Part shown: positions 1 to 7,984 of the stretch, one piece after another
How the letters are laid out: each line of letters starts with the position of its first letter
How positions within the stretch are numbered: position 1 is the first letter of the stretch
DNA from: Streptomyces sp. NA02950
Lineage (GTDB): Bacteria > Actinomycetota > Actinomycetes > Streptomycetales > Streptomycetaceae
Direction: 5' to 3'
NCBI RefSeq assembly: GCF_013364155.1
Contig: NZ_CP054916.1
Coordinates: forward strand, 8,648,001-8,712,000
DNA length: 64,000 nt
Notes under the pieces: model-generated
What the model was told of the DNA's origin: nothing
What the model saw: only the letters and a program-made list of their open reading frames with translations
Database searches by the model: none
Translations under genes and position numbers: made by a program

Positions 1-403
1 GCCGGTCCGTCTTCCGCTGGTAGTCGGCGTAGTCGGGGTACGCCTGGACCGCGCGTTCCCACCACAGCGCCTTCTCGTCCCCCGTGACCTCGCGCGCCGT
101 CATGTCCTGGCGCAGCGAGCCGTCCCGCAGTTCCACCCGGGGGTCGGCCACCACGTTGTGGTACCAGAGGGGGTGCTTGGGCGCGCCGCCCAGGGAAGCG
201 ACGATGGCATAGCGGCCGTCGTGCTCCACCCGCATCAGCGGGGTCTTGCGGATCTTGCCGCTCTTCGCGCCCCGCGTCGTCAGCAGCACGACGGGCATGC
301 CCCGGATCGTCATGCCCTTGGCGCCCCCGGAGCTCTCGATCAGCTCGACCTGGTCACGTACCCACTTCTCCGGGCTCGGCTGGTACTCGCCCTCCAGCGG
401 CAT
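1..403 (-). CDS. F420-dependent nitroreductase-like protein (DDN family), 3' end outside window
   Basis: Reading leftward from an ATG at 403 the product begins [15 protein letters not shown] and contains [18 protein letters not shown] and then [18 protein letters not shown] and HPLWYHNV. This is the pattern of the deazaflavin (F420)-dependent nitroreductase family typified by Mycobacterium Ddn: a split beta-barrel in which the [12 protein letters not shown] loop contacts the cofactor. About 134 residues are visible and the C-terminus lies beyond the window, so catalytic completeness cannot be judged. Substrate unknown; family members reduce quinones or nitro-compounds using F420H2. It reads in the same direction as the TetR gene to its right, 144 bp away. 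Confidence 0.8.
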   Translation of the reverse strand, partial: MPLEGEYQPSPEKWVRDQVELIESSGGAKGMTIRGMPVVLLTTRGAKSGKIRKTPLMRVEHDGRYAIVASLGGAPKHPLWYHNVVADPRVELRDGSLRQDMTAREVTGDEKALWWERAVQAYPDYADYQRKTDR

Positions 404-547
404 GAACGGCCTCCTCGTCGGTCGGTCGCCGGTCGTCGACGACATGGGTCCGGTGCATCGCACCGGTGGTGCCACTGCCGTAACACCGACCGGCCGCCCG
501 ATCATCCCGGAGCGCACCGACCGGCCGTGCGCGCCCACCCGGGCGGC

Positions 548-1162
548 TCACGGGGCGGGGGCCAGCGCCCCCATCAGCGCCCGTGCGCACAGCTCGCGCA
601 CCTGCTCCCGGGACGGGCCGGGCTCGTCCAGCCACTCCATACAGACGGCGACCATGAAGGCCAGCCAGCCGCGTACGGCGAGCCGGAGCGCGCCGGGGTC
701 CCGGGGCGGATCCGCCACCGAGGGGTCCGCGGCGAGCGCCTGGAGGATCTGCTCCTCCACCCCGGCCAGATACTCCCTGTGCACGGCGCGCACGGTCGGA
801 TCCCCCGCCGCCTCCGCGCGGTGGAAGGCGCGGAAACCCGAGGCGTGCTGCTCGACATGGGCGAGGAAGGTGTCGAGTCCTGCGTCGATCTGCTCCTGGA
901 ACGGCAGCCCGGGCACGGCCTCCGTCAGCGTGAGCATCCGCTCGCTCTCCCGGCGGACCACCGCCGCGAAGAACTCCCGCTTGGTCGGGAAGTAGTGGTA
1001 CAGCAGCCCCCGGGAGACCCCCGCGATCTCCGCCACCTGCTCGACCCACACATCGTCGTAGGGGTGCTGCGCGAACAGCCGCGCCCCCACGGACAGCAAC
1101 TGCTCCCTGCGCTCCTCGGAGCTCATCCGGCGACGGATGCGCCCGCATGGGTCGACGGCCAT
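548..1162 (-). CDS. TetR family transcriptional repressor, divergent from the P450
   Basis: A 204-aa protein with an N-terminal TetR helix-turn-helix: RREQLLSVGARLFAQ, then VEQVAEIAGVSRGLLYHYFP, followed by a variable ligand-binding alpha-helical domain. The first possible start is ATG at 1162; an in-frame ATG at 1126 (MSSEERREQ) fits better with the usual short TetR N-terminus. It is transcribed away from the CYP102-like P450 at 1274, sharing a short control region. The same arrangement is known for Bm3R1 and CYP102A1 in Priestia megaterium, where the TetR protein represses the P450 and fatty-acid-like inducers release it. By analogy (inference) this protein controls the P450 and the permease behind it. 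Confidence 0.9.
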   Translation of the reverse strand: MAVDPCGRIRRRMSSEERREQLLSVGARLFAQHPYDDVWVEQVAEIAGVSRGLLYHYFPTKREFFAAVVRRESERMLTLTEAVPGLPFQEQIDAGLDTFLAHVEQHASGFRAFHRAEAAGDPTVRAVHREYLAGVEEQILQALAADPSVADPPRDPGALRLAVRGWLAFMVAVCMEWLDEPGPSREQVRELCARALMGALAPAP

Positions 1163-1175
1163 GGCAGCACCCTAC

Positions 1176-1190
1176 TTGACGTCGGTTCAA
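1176..1190. promoter_or_regulatory. Possible TetR operator between tetR and P450
   Basis: TTGACGTCGGTTCAA has inverted TTGA/TCAA arms and lies in the TetR-P450 intergenic DNA. A second TTGAA copy is a little further downstream, near 1214. The arms are short, so this is only a candidate. Confidence 0.25.
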
Positions 1191-1273
1191 CAGCGGGACC
1201 ACACTGAACGCGCTATTGAATCCACGTATAACAAGCGGGGGATCCTCCCCACGGGCCGCCGCACACGAGGGGG

Positions 1274-2752
1274 ATGGCACACATGGCGCAGACGGCGCGG
1301 GCGGCGGACGGTGCCACGATGCCCAGCGGATTCCGCGGTGCGGAGCTGGGCTGGCCCGAGCTCCACCGCATCCCGCATCCGCCGCGCCGGCTGCCACTGC
1401 TGGGCGACGTCCTCGGGGCGAGCCCGCGCACGCCCCTCCAGGACTCGATGCGGGTGGCGCGCCGCCTCGGCCCGGTCTTCCGCCGGAAGGCGTTCGGCCG
1501 GGAGGTCGTCTTCGTCTGGGGCGCGGACCTGGCCGCCGACCTGGCCGACGAGTCCCGGTTCGCCAAACACGTCGGCCTCGGGGTCGCCAACCTCCGCCCC
1601 GTGGTGGGCGACGGGCTGTTCACCGCCTACAACCACGAGCCCAACTGGCAGCTGGCACACGACATCCTGGCCCCCGGGTTCAGCCGCGCCGCCATGGCGG
1701 GCTACCACCGGGCGATGCTGGACGTCGCCGCCCGGCTGACGGACACCTGGGACGGCCAGGAGAAGGCGGGCGCCGCGGTGGACGTGCCCGGCGACATGAC
1801 GAAGCTGACGCTCGAGACCATCGCCAGGACCGGCTTCGGCCACGACTTCGGCTCCTTCGAGCGCGACCGGCCGCACCCCTTCGTCTCCGCGATGGTCGGC
1901 ACGCTCTCCCACGCCCAGCGCCGCAATGTCCTGCCGCCCGGGGTGGCACCCCTGATGCGGCGTGCGGAGCGGCGCAACGCGGCCGACATGGCGTTCCTCA
2001 ACCGGACCGTGGACACGATCGTCGCCGCCCGCCGCGCCGACGGCGGCGCGGCCGGACACACCGACCTGCTGGACCGGATGCTGGAGGTCGCCCACCCGGA
2101 GACGGGCGAGCGGCTGTCCGCCGAGAACATCCGCCGCCAGGTCATCACCTTCCTGGTCGCGGGCCATGAGACCACCTCCGGCGCGCTGTCCTTCGCCCTG
2201 CACTACCTCGCCCGCCACCCCGATGTCCTGGCCCGCGCCCAGCGGGAGGTGGACCAGGTGTGGGGCGACGCCGAGGAGCCCGCGTACGAGCAGGTGGCCA
2301 AGGTCCGCTATCTGCGCCGGGTCCTGGACGAATCGCTCCGGCTGTGGCCCACCGCCCCCGCCTACTCCCGCGAGGCGCTCCACGACACCCTGCTCGGCGG
2401 GATCCACCCCATGCGGCGCGGCGCCTGGGCGCTGGTGCTGACCGCGATGCTGCACCGGGACCCCGCGGCGTGGGGGCCGGACCCCGAGGCGTTCGACCCG
2501 GACCGCTTCGCGCCGAAGGCCGTGCGGGCCCGGCCCGCCCAGGTGTTCAAGCCGTTCGGCACCGGCGCCCGCGCCTGTATCGGCCGCCAGTTCGCCCTCC
2601 ACGAGGCCGTCCTGGTGCTGGGGCTGCTGGTGCGCCGCTACGATCTGCACCCCGACCCCGGCTACCGGCTCCGGGTCGCCGAGCGACTGACGCTGATGCC
2701 GGAGGGTCTTACGCTGCGACTCAGCCGCAGGAGCCACGCCGCCCGGGAGTAG
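1274..2752 (+). CDS. Cytochrome P450, CYP102-like heme domain without fused reductase
   Basis: A 492-aa P450. Visible motifs: I-helix AGHETTSG (about residues 296-303), K-helix ESLR (353-356) and the heme loop FGTGARACIG with the Cys ligand near residue 435. The N-terminal half (DESRFAKH, GDGLFTAYNHEPNW, DMTKLTLETIARTGFG) closely follows the heme domain of P450 BM3 (CYP102A1). The BM3 family fuses an FMN/FAD reductase after the heme domain; here the gene stops at the end of the heme domain, so a separate redox partner is needed. A subterminal fatty-acid hydroxylase role is likely from the family but unproven. An ATG at 1283 is better spaced from the GAGGGGG ribosome site than the ATG at 1274. 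The next gene starts 2 bp after the stop. Confidence 0.92.
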   Translation: MAHMAQTARAADGATMPSGFRGAELGWPELHRIPHPPRRLPLLGDVLGASPRTPLQDSMRVARRLGPVFRRKAFGREVVFVWGADLAADLADESRFAKHVGLGVANLRPVVGDGLFTAYNHEPNWQLAHDILAPGFSRAAMAGYHRAMLDVAARLTDTWDGQEKAGAAVDVPGDMTKLTLETIARTGFGHDFGSFERDRPHPFVSAMVGTLSHAQRRNVLPPGVAPLMRRAERRNAADMAFLNRTVDTIVAARRADGGAAGHTDLLDRMLEVAHPETGERLSAENIRRQVITFLVAGHETTSGALSFALHYLARHPDVLARAQREVDQVWGDAEEPAYEQVAKVRYLRRVLDESLRLWPTAPAYSREALHDTLLGGIHPMRRGAWALVLTAMLHRDPAAWGPDPEAFDPDRFAPKAVRARPAQVFKPFGTGARACIGRQFALHEAVLVLGLLVRRYDLHPDPGYRLRVAERLTLMPEGLTLRLSRRSHAARE

Positions 2753-2754
2753 CC

Positions 2755-4038
2755 ATGAGCCAGCCGCCGACCGCGTCGAACGTGTCCGGCTCCCCCGGTC
2801 CGCCGTCGCGGCTGCGGCGCCGGCTCGGGGTGTTCGACGCGGTGGTGGTGGGCCTGGGCGCGATGCTCGGCGCCGGGATCTTCGCCGCCCTCGCCCCGGC
2901 GGCGCGCGCCGCCGGATCCGGCCTGCTGATCGGACTGGCGGTGGCCGCGGTGGTGGCGTACTGCAACGCCACCTCCTCCGCGCGGCTGGCCGCCCGCTAT
3001 CCCGCGTCGGGCGGAACCTACGTGTACGGCCGGGAGCGGCTGGGGGAGTTCTGGGGCCATCTGGCCGGATGGGCGTTCGTGGTCGGCAAGACCGCGTCCT
3101 GCGCGGCGATGGCGCTGACCGTCGGTGCCTACGTCTGGGAGGAGCACGCGCGGGCGGTGGCGGTGGCGGCCGTGGTGGCGCTGACCGCCGTCGACTACCT
3201 CGGTGTCCGCAAGGCCGCCTGGCTGACGCGGGCCGTCGTGGCCGTGGTGCTGATGGTGCTGGCCGCCGTGGTGGTCGGCTCGCTCACCTCCGGCGCGGCC
3301 GACGCCGCCCGGCTGGACCCGGGCGGGGACACCACCGTCGGCGGGGTGCTGCGCGCCGCGGGGCTGCTGTTCTTCGCCTTCGCCGGATACGCCCGGATCG
3401 CCACCCTCGGCGAGGAGGTGCGCGATCCGGCGCGCACCATCCCGCGTGCCGTACCGCTGGCGCTGGGCATCACCCTGGCCGTCTACGCGGCGGTCGCGGT
3501 CGCGGGCCTGAGCGTGCTGGGCGCAGATGTGCTGGGCGCGGCCACGGCTCCGCTGGCCGACACCGTCCGCGCCGCCGGGCTGCCGGGGCTGGTGCCGTTG
3601 GTCCGCGTGGGCGCCGCGGTGGGTGCGCTCGGCTCACTGCTGGCGCTGATCCTGGGGGTCTCCCGGACCACCCTGGCGATGGCACGCGACCGGCGGCTGC
3701 CGCCACCGCTGGCCGCGGTCCATCCGCGGTTCGCGGTGCCGCACCGCGCGGTGGTGGCCGTCGGAGCCGTGGTGGCGGTTCTGGCGGCCACGGTGGACCT
3801 GCGCGGGGCGATCGGGTTCTCGTCGTTCGGCGTGCTGGTCTACTACGCCGTCGCCAACGCCGCCGCCTGGACCCTCACCCCGGCCGAGGGGCGTCCGGTA
3901 CGCGCGGTACCGGTGCTGGGCCTGGCCGGGTGTGCGGTCCTGGCCTGCGCCCTGCCACTGACCTCGGTGCTCCCGGGGGTCGCGGTACTGGCCCTCGGAG
4001 CCTGTCTGTACGGGCTGCGGAGGGGACCGGCGTCGTGA
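2755..4038 (+). CDS. APC superfamily amino-acid/polyamine permease
   Basis: A 427-aa integral membrane protein with about 12 hydrophobic segments. The first carries the APC signature GLGAMLGAGIFAALAP, followed by YPASGGTYVYGRERLG. Further family marks are the central FFAFAGYARIATLGEEVRDP segment and an MARDRRLPPPLA loop. It begins 2 bp after the P450 stop, so the two are almost certainly co-transcribed and probably share the divergent TetR control. Substrate cannot be assigned; APC proteins move amino acids or related cations. Linkage to a fatty-acid-type P450 is unexpected for an amino-acid permease. Confidence 0.88.
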   Translation: MSQPPTASNVSGSPGPPSRLRRRLGVFDAVVVGLGAMLGAGIFAALAPAARAAGSGLLIGLAVAAVVAYCNATSSARLAARYPASGGTYVYGRERLGEFWGHLAGWAFVVGKTASCAAMALTVGAYVWEEHARAVAVAAVVALTAVDYLGVRKAAWLTRAVVAVVLMVLAAVVVGSLTSGAADAARLDPGGDTTVGGVLRAAGLLFFAFAGYARIATLGEEVRDPARTIPRAVPLALGITLAVYAAVAVAGLSVLGADVLGAATAPLADTVRAAGLPGLVPLVRVGAAVGALGSLLALILGVSRTTLAMARDRRLPPPLAAVHPRFAVPHRAVVAVGAVVAVLAATVDLRGAIGFSSFGVLVYYAVANAAAWTLTPAEGRPVRAVPVLGLAGCAVLACALPLTSVLPGVAVLALGACLYGLRRGPAS

Positions 4039-4061
4039 GCGGGCTGGGGTCGGGCGGGGGC

Positions 4062-4249
4062 AGGTCCTGTCCGGTGGATCCTCGAGGATCAGCCCGCGGC
4101 GTCTGGCGCCGTGTATCGCAAGGCGGAGGAGCCCTCGTACCGGGCGTACGTGGGCGACTCCGACAACGCGGCCGGGGACACCTTCCAGCGGTAGCTGGGG
4201 GCGCGGTGCCAGGCGTCGCGGGCCCGATGAGATCCACCGGACAGGGCCT
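4062..4249. repeat. 188-bp MITE-like element with 19-bp terminal inverted repeats
   Basis: The left end AGGtCCTGTCCGGTGGATC (4062-4080) and the right end GATCCACCGGACAGGgCCT (4231-4249) are inverted copies with one mismatch, 15 bp of them perfect. Such ends look like those of small Streptomyces insertion sequences or their non-autonomous derivatives. No transposase fits in 188 bp. Inside, 4081-4194 reads as an open frame ending YVGDSDNAAGDTFQR and a stop, with almost perfect Streptomyces codon bias, probably the tail of a lost gene. No target-site duplication is obvious. The rest of 4039-4247 contains nothing else I can support. Confidence 0.6.
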
Positions 4250-4439
4250 AAGCCGCGAGGGGGTGCCCGGTGGCGCCACCAGGGGTGGGGGAGGGGGTGC
4301 TGGACTCCTTGTCGCCGTCCCGCTCCACCGCGGTCGTCGGACCGTCGGCCCGGAGTCCCCGGGAGGGAAACGTCAGGTCCGGTACCTCGACCAGAGGCGG
4401 CAGATCGGGGGTGAGCAGGGGCTGCTCATTTCTGTCCAT
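4248..4439 (-). CDS. Short hypothetical protein, truncated by the adjacent element
   Basis: A 63-codon frame starting MDRNEQPLLTPDLPPLVEV, Pro-rich, no Cys, no membrane segment. Third positions are about 80 percent GC, lower than the neighbours but compatible with coding. Its TAG stop (4248-4250) overlaps the last bases of the inverted-repeat element, so the original C-terminus may have been cut off. There is no convincing ribosome site upstream. I do not recognise the family; it could be non-coding. Confidence 0.3.
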   Translation of the reverse strand: MDRNEQPLLTPDLPPLVEVPDLTFPSRGLRADGPTTAVERDGDKESSTPSPTPGGATGHPLAA

Positions 4440-4557
4440 GGACGTCGGGTACCCACGAGCGCCGGGCTCATCCTGCGATACCGGTCACACTCGGACATCA
4501 CGGTCAGTTGACGGCCGGAGACACCGAGGAGGCGCGGGATCACGTCCACCCCGGCTG

Positions 4558-5526
4558 TCAGTCGGCCCGGGACGGCTCGTCGCGGGGTGCGGTGGCGGGC
4601 TGGGACATCGCCACCACCGCCGTCGGAGCAGGGCGCGAGCGGCGGCGGGCGACCCCCACTCCGGCCAGGCACAGCGCACCGCCCGCCAGCGTGAGCGGCC
4701 CCGGCACCTCGTCCAGAAGCAGCCACGACATCAGCACCACCAGCGCGGGCACCACATAGGTGGTGGCGCCCATCTTCCCCGCGGTGGTGCGGGCCAGGGC
4801 GAAGGCCCAGGTGGTGAAGGCGAGCGCGGTCGGGAAGAGCCCGAGGTAGACCATGTTGAGCGTGGCGGACAGCGGCGCGTCCGCGGCCTCGGATACCAGG
4901 GTCCCGGTGAACGGCAGACAGGCCACCGCGCCGATGAGGCAGCCGAAGGTGGTCACCTGGAGTGCCCCCGCGTGCCCCAGCGCGGGCTTCTGGGAGACCA
5001 CACCGGTGGCGTAGGACACCGCGGCCAGCACACACAGCAGCACACCGAGCACGGACGCGCCGCCCGTGTCGGACATCGAGATCCCCACGACCACCGCGCC
5101 CGAGAAGGACACCGCCATCCCGGCCAGCAGCGGCCGCGGCAGCCCCTCGCCCAGCAGCCTGCTGCTCAGCAGCGCGATGAGGATCGGGCCGATATTGACG
5201 ACCATCGCCGCGGTGCCCGCGTCGACCTGCTGCTCACCCCAGTTGAGCACCACCATGTAGACGCCGAACCACAGGACTCCGGAGCTGATGATGCCCGGCC
5301 AGGCGGCGCGGGGCGGCAGGCCCACACGGCGTATCAGACTGATCGTGCCCAGCGCGAGGGCGCCGGTGGCCAGCCGCCCCAGCGCCAGGGCGCCCGGGGA
5401 GTACGCGGAGCCCGCGCTGCGGATGGAGACGAAGGCCGAGGCCCAGAGAAGAACGGTGACGGCCGCCGCGGCCAGGGCGGGCCATTGCTGGTCGGAGCGG
5501 GTGTCCGTGGTGTTGCTGATCGTCAT
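4558..5526 (-). CDS. EamA/DMT family transporter
   Basis: A 322-aa membrane protein starting MTISNTTDTRSDQQW, with ten hydrophobic segments arranged as two EamA repeats (first WASAFVSIRSAG...SPGALALGRL, second starting near VLGVLLCVLAAVSYATGVV). The drug/metabolite transporter signature PxxxALLS-like (NIGPILIALLSSRLLGE) and the terminal VVPALVVLMSWLLLDE are present. EamA proteins usually export amino acids or metabolites. It sits 59 bp downstream of an Lrp/AsnC regulator in the same direction; many such pairs are amino-acid exporters under Lrp control. Confidence 0.88.
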   Translation of the reverse strand: MTISNTTDTRSDQQWPALAAAAVTVLLWASAFVSIRSAGSAYSPGALALGRLATGALALGTISLIRRVGLPPRAAWPGIISSGVLWFGVYMVVLNWGEQQVDAGTAAMVVNIGPILIALLSSRLLGEGLPRPLLAGMAVSFSGAVVVGISMSDTGGASVLGVLLCVLAAVSYATGVVSQKPALGHAGALQVTTFGCLIGAVACLPFTGTLVSEAADAPLSATLNMVYLGLFPTALAFTTWAFALARTTAGKMGATTYVVPALVVLMSWLLLDEVPGPLTLAGGALCLAGVGVARRRSRPAPTAVVAMSQPATAPRDEPSRAD

Positions 5527-5585
5527 GGCGGTGAGGCTGGGCCCCGTTCCTTTCGGTGCGTATCGAAATATGAGGGGCGCGGGGC

Positions 5586-6044
5586 CTAGGACTCCCTCGG
5601 CGGCTCCGCGGGGCCGCGGTAGGGGAGGGCCTGGCTGTAGACCACGCTGGTGGTGGTGGAGCCGAACTGGGCCAACTCGTCCACGACCTCTTCCAGATGG
5701 CGCATGGACGTCGCGGCCACGCGCACGGTGTAGCAGTCGTCGCCGGTGGTGCGCAGACACTCCAGGATCTCGTGGCGCTCCTCCAGCACCCGGTGCAGCG
5801 GCTGGTGCCGGTTGCCGGAGTACTTCAGCCGCACCAGTGCCAGCAGCGGGAAACCGGCCTTCTCCAGGTCGACTTCGGCCCGGTACCCCGTGATGACGCC
5901 CAGCGACTCCAGCCGCTTGACGCGGTCGGTGGTCGCGGAGGCGCTCAGGCTCACCCGGCGGCTCAGCTCGGTGATCGGCAGTCGGCCGTCCCGCTGGAGC
6001 TCGGACAGGATCGACCAATCGGTGGCGTCGAGACTCTCGGTCAT
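5586..6044 (-). CDS. Lrp/AsnC family transcriptional regulator
   Basis: A 152-aa regulator starting MTESLDATDWSILSELQRDG, with the Lrp winged helix (RLPITELSRRVSLSASATTD, RVKRLESLGVITGY) and a C-terminal RAM ligand-binding domain (residues about 65-145, ECLRTTGDDCYTVRVAA). Lrp proteins form octamers or dimers and sense amino acids. It is upstream of and co-directional with the EamA transporter and divergent from the F420 oxidoreductase at 6138, so the 93-bp gap probably holds its operators for both. Confidence 0.9.
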   Translation of the reverse strand: MTESLDATDWSILSELQRDGRLPITELSRRVSLSASATTDRVKRLESLGVITGYRAEVDLEKAGFPLLALVRLKYSGNRHQPLHRVLEERHEILECLRTTGDDCYTVRVAATSMRHLEEVVDELAQFGSTTTSVVYSQALPYRGPAEPPRES

Positions 6045-6137
6045 TCGGCCACAGTACCGGCAGATCCACGGCGAGAACACCATGATGCCGGGAAAACTCT
6101 GTTCCATCGAAGGATGATCACTGCCTACGCTGAAGCC

Positions 6138-6989
6138 ATGGAGATTGGTGTGAACGTCCCGAACTTCGGCCCCGGAACCGATCCGGAGGTGCTCCGGCGA
6201 TGGGCGCGAACGGTGGAGGGGCTCGGCTACGACCTGCTGATGGTCTCGGACCACGTCGTGGTGACCCCCGATGTCGCCGAGCAGTACCCGGCACCGTTCT
6301 ACGAGCCCTTCACCACCCTCGCGTGGCTGGCCGGGATCACCGACCGGGTGCGCCTGGGCACCACCGTGCTCATCGTGCCGTACCGCCATCCGCTGGTCGT
6401 GGCGCGTATGGCGGCCAACCTCAACCAGCTGAGCGGGGGGCGGCTGGTGCTCGGGGTCGGGGTCGGATGGGCACGGCAGGAGTACGAGGCGCTGGGTGTC
6501 CCGTTCGAGCGGCGCGGCAGGCTGACCGACGGGCATCTGGAGACCATCCGCACCGCCTGGCGGAACGACGCCGACTACCGCGCCGGGGACATCCCGGTCT
6601 GGGTGGGCGGCAACAGCCGCGCCGGGATCCGCCGGGCGGTACGGCTCGGTGACGCCTGGCATCCGCTGCGTCTGACCCTCGACGGAATGCGGGACGGGCT
6701 GGGGCGGTTGAAGTCCGCCGCGGACGAACTGGAGCGTCCGGTGCCCTCGTTCGCGCCCCGGATCCTGCTGCACCTCACCGAGGAACCGGTCACCGGGCCG
6801 GACCGTCCGGCCGGGCGGGGCACCGCCGACCAGATCGCCGCGGACCTCGAGGAGTTGCGTCTGCTGGGCGCCGGCAGCGTGGTGCTCGACCCGTTCGTCG
6901 GCGACCCGGAGGAGACCCGCCACCCGGAGGTGGCGTGGCAGGCGCTGGCCACCGTGGCGGCCCGGCTGGGGCGCGGCCCGGCGGCCTGA
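6138..6989 (+). CDS. LLM class F420-dependent oxidoreductase
   Basis: A 283-aa luciferase-like monooxygenase family protein: MEIGVNVPNFGPGTDPEVL, YDLLMVSDHVV, VRLGTTVLIVPYRHPLVVA, LNQLSGGRLVLGVGVGWAR, then DIPVWVGGNSRAGIRRA. These match the F420-binding TIM-barrel subgroup found in actinobacteria (for example TIGR03619-type proteins). Substrate unknown. The ATG at 6138 aligns with the family start; an in-frame ATG at 6114 is less likely. Divergent from the Lrp gene. Confidence 0.85.
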   Translation: MEIGVNVPNFGPGTDPEVLRRWARTVEGLGYDLLMVSDHVVVTPDVAEQYPAPFYEPFTTLAWLAGITDRVRLGTTVLIVPYRHPLVVARMAANLNQLSGGRLVLGVGVGWARQEYEALGVPFERRGRLTDGHLETIRTAWRNDADYRAGDIPVWVGGNSRAGIRRAVRLGDAWHPLRLTLDGMRDGLGRLKSAADELERPVPSFAPRILLHLTEEPVTGPDRPAGRGTADQIAADLEELRLLGAGSVVLDPFVGDPEETRHPEVAWQALATVAARLGRGPAA

Positions 6990-7017
6990 CCCGCCGGCCG
7001 GGACCGGTGCGGGCCGG

Positions 7018-7809
7018 TCAGCCGAAGCTCACCCGCTCCAGCCAGAAGTCCAGCAGGGTGCCGTCGCCGAGGACCTCGATGCCCTCGCCCCGGGCGGGGC
7101 GCCGCTTGTAGACCAGGAGCAGCAGATCGGTGAGCGGGGCGCGCACGGCCACCGCGGCCTTCTCATGGGCCCGGCGCCAGACGACGGCTTCGCCGGTGAG
7201 GTCGACGACCCACTCCGCCGCGGCCTCCGGGGCGGTGTCGGTGGCGTGGAGGTGGAGGGTGCGGCCGGGGCCGAGCAGTTCCCGCATCCAGGGGTGGACG
7301 TCAAGGTGCATCGGCAGCGAGCCCAGCTCCATCCACTCGTCGAGGGCGTCGAGCGCGACCTCCTGGTCGAGGGTGAACTCCGCACCGAGCGCCAGGGCCG
7401 CGTCGGCCCGGTGGAGCGCCGTCTCGTAGGCGAACCGGCGGGCGTAGAAGTGGGCGGTGCCGTCGGGGACCGGGGTCCACAGCCCCGCCGCGGGCCCGGC
7501 CTCGCGCAGGGCGTCCGCCAGCCCGGCGGCGCCTTCCCTGAGCCAGGGGCCGAGCACGGCGGGGTCCTCGTGGGTGTACGCCGACAGCTCGCGGAAGTGG
7601 TCGTCGGGGACCGGCCCGGTCGCCCGGGTGCGCACGACCGTCTCGGCCCAGCGCTGGCCCCCGCCGAGATGGCGCAGCAGCTGACCGGCGTTCCAGCCGG
7701 GGCAGGAGGGCACGGGGGCGGTCAGATCGGCGCCCTCGATATGGGAGGTCAGCAGCCGGGTCTGGGCGACGATCTCCGCGCAGTAGCGCTCATGGCTCAA
7801 CAGCGTCAT
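7018..7809 (-). CDS. Maleylpyruvate isomerase / mycothiol-dependent family protein
   Basis: A 263-aa protein with the N-terminal DinB-like four-helix domain of mycothiol-dependent maleylpyruvate isomerases: SHERYCAEIVAQTRLL, VPSCPGWNAGQLLRHLGGGQRW, then HADAAL-type helices and a C-terminal beta domain (LTGEAVVWRRAHEKAA). The LLRHLGG His is one of the expected metal ligands. These proteins use mycothiol, the actinobacterial thiol. The actual substrate is unknown because most family members are not maleylpyruvate isomerases. The element at 7821-7984 lies immediately upstream of the start. Confidence 0.82.
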   Translation of the reverse strand: MTLLSHERYCAEIVAQTRLLTSHIEGADLTAPVPSCPGWNAGQLLRHLGGGQRWAETVVRTRATGPVPDDHFRELSAYTHEDPAVLGPWLREGAAGLADALREAGPAAGLWTPVPDGTAHFYARRFAYETALHRADAALALGAEFTLDQEVALDALDEWMELGSLPMHLDVHPWMRELLGPGRTLHLHATDTAPEAAAEWVVDLTGEAVVWRRAHEKAAVAVRAPLTDLLLLVYKRRPARGEGIEVLGDGTLLDFWLERVSFG

Positions 7810-7820
7810 GCGGTCACGCT

Positions 7821-7984
7821 AGTGCCGCGTCAGCCACGGTTTGACCGGTAGCGAGGCGTCCTGGCGCGTGCGATCGCAAGCCGGCGGGGAAGCCCTCGTA
7901 GTGGGCCTGCTCGGGCTTTCGGCCAACGCAGCGAGCGTGCGTGCCGGGGCGGCGAGCGGGGCGAACCTTGGCTGACGCGGCACT
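7821..7984. mobile_element. 164-bp MITE-like element with 16-bp perfect inverted ends
   Basis: AGTGCCGCGTCAGCCA (7821-7836) is exactly inverted at 7969-7984, and similarity continues a few bases inward (cGGTT against aGGTT). No transposase fits, so it is a non-autonomous insertion or MITE. It supplies the last 51 codons and the stop of the TetR gene at 7830-8540 and sits 11 bp upstream of the mycothiol-dependent enzyme gene. The ends differ from those of the element at 4062-4249, so two families are present. No clear target duplication was seen. Confidence 0.7.

Noticed and set aside
1187..2737. A 516-codon open frame antisense to the P450
   Set aside because: It mirrors the GC-rich codon pattern of the P450, has no family motifs, and lacks Streptomyces codon bias in its own frame.
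4062..7984. The two inverted-repeat elements as ends of one composite transposon
   Set aside because: Their terminal sequences are unrelated and the genes between them are ordinary chromosomal genes.
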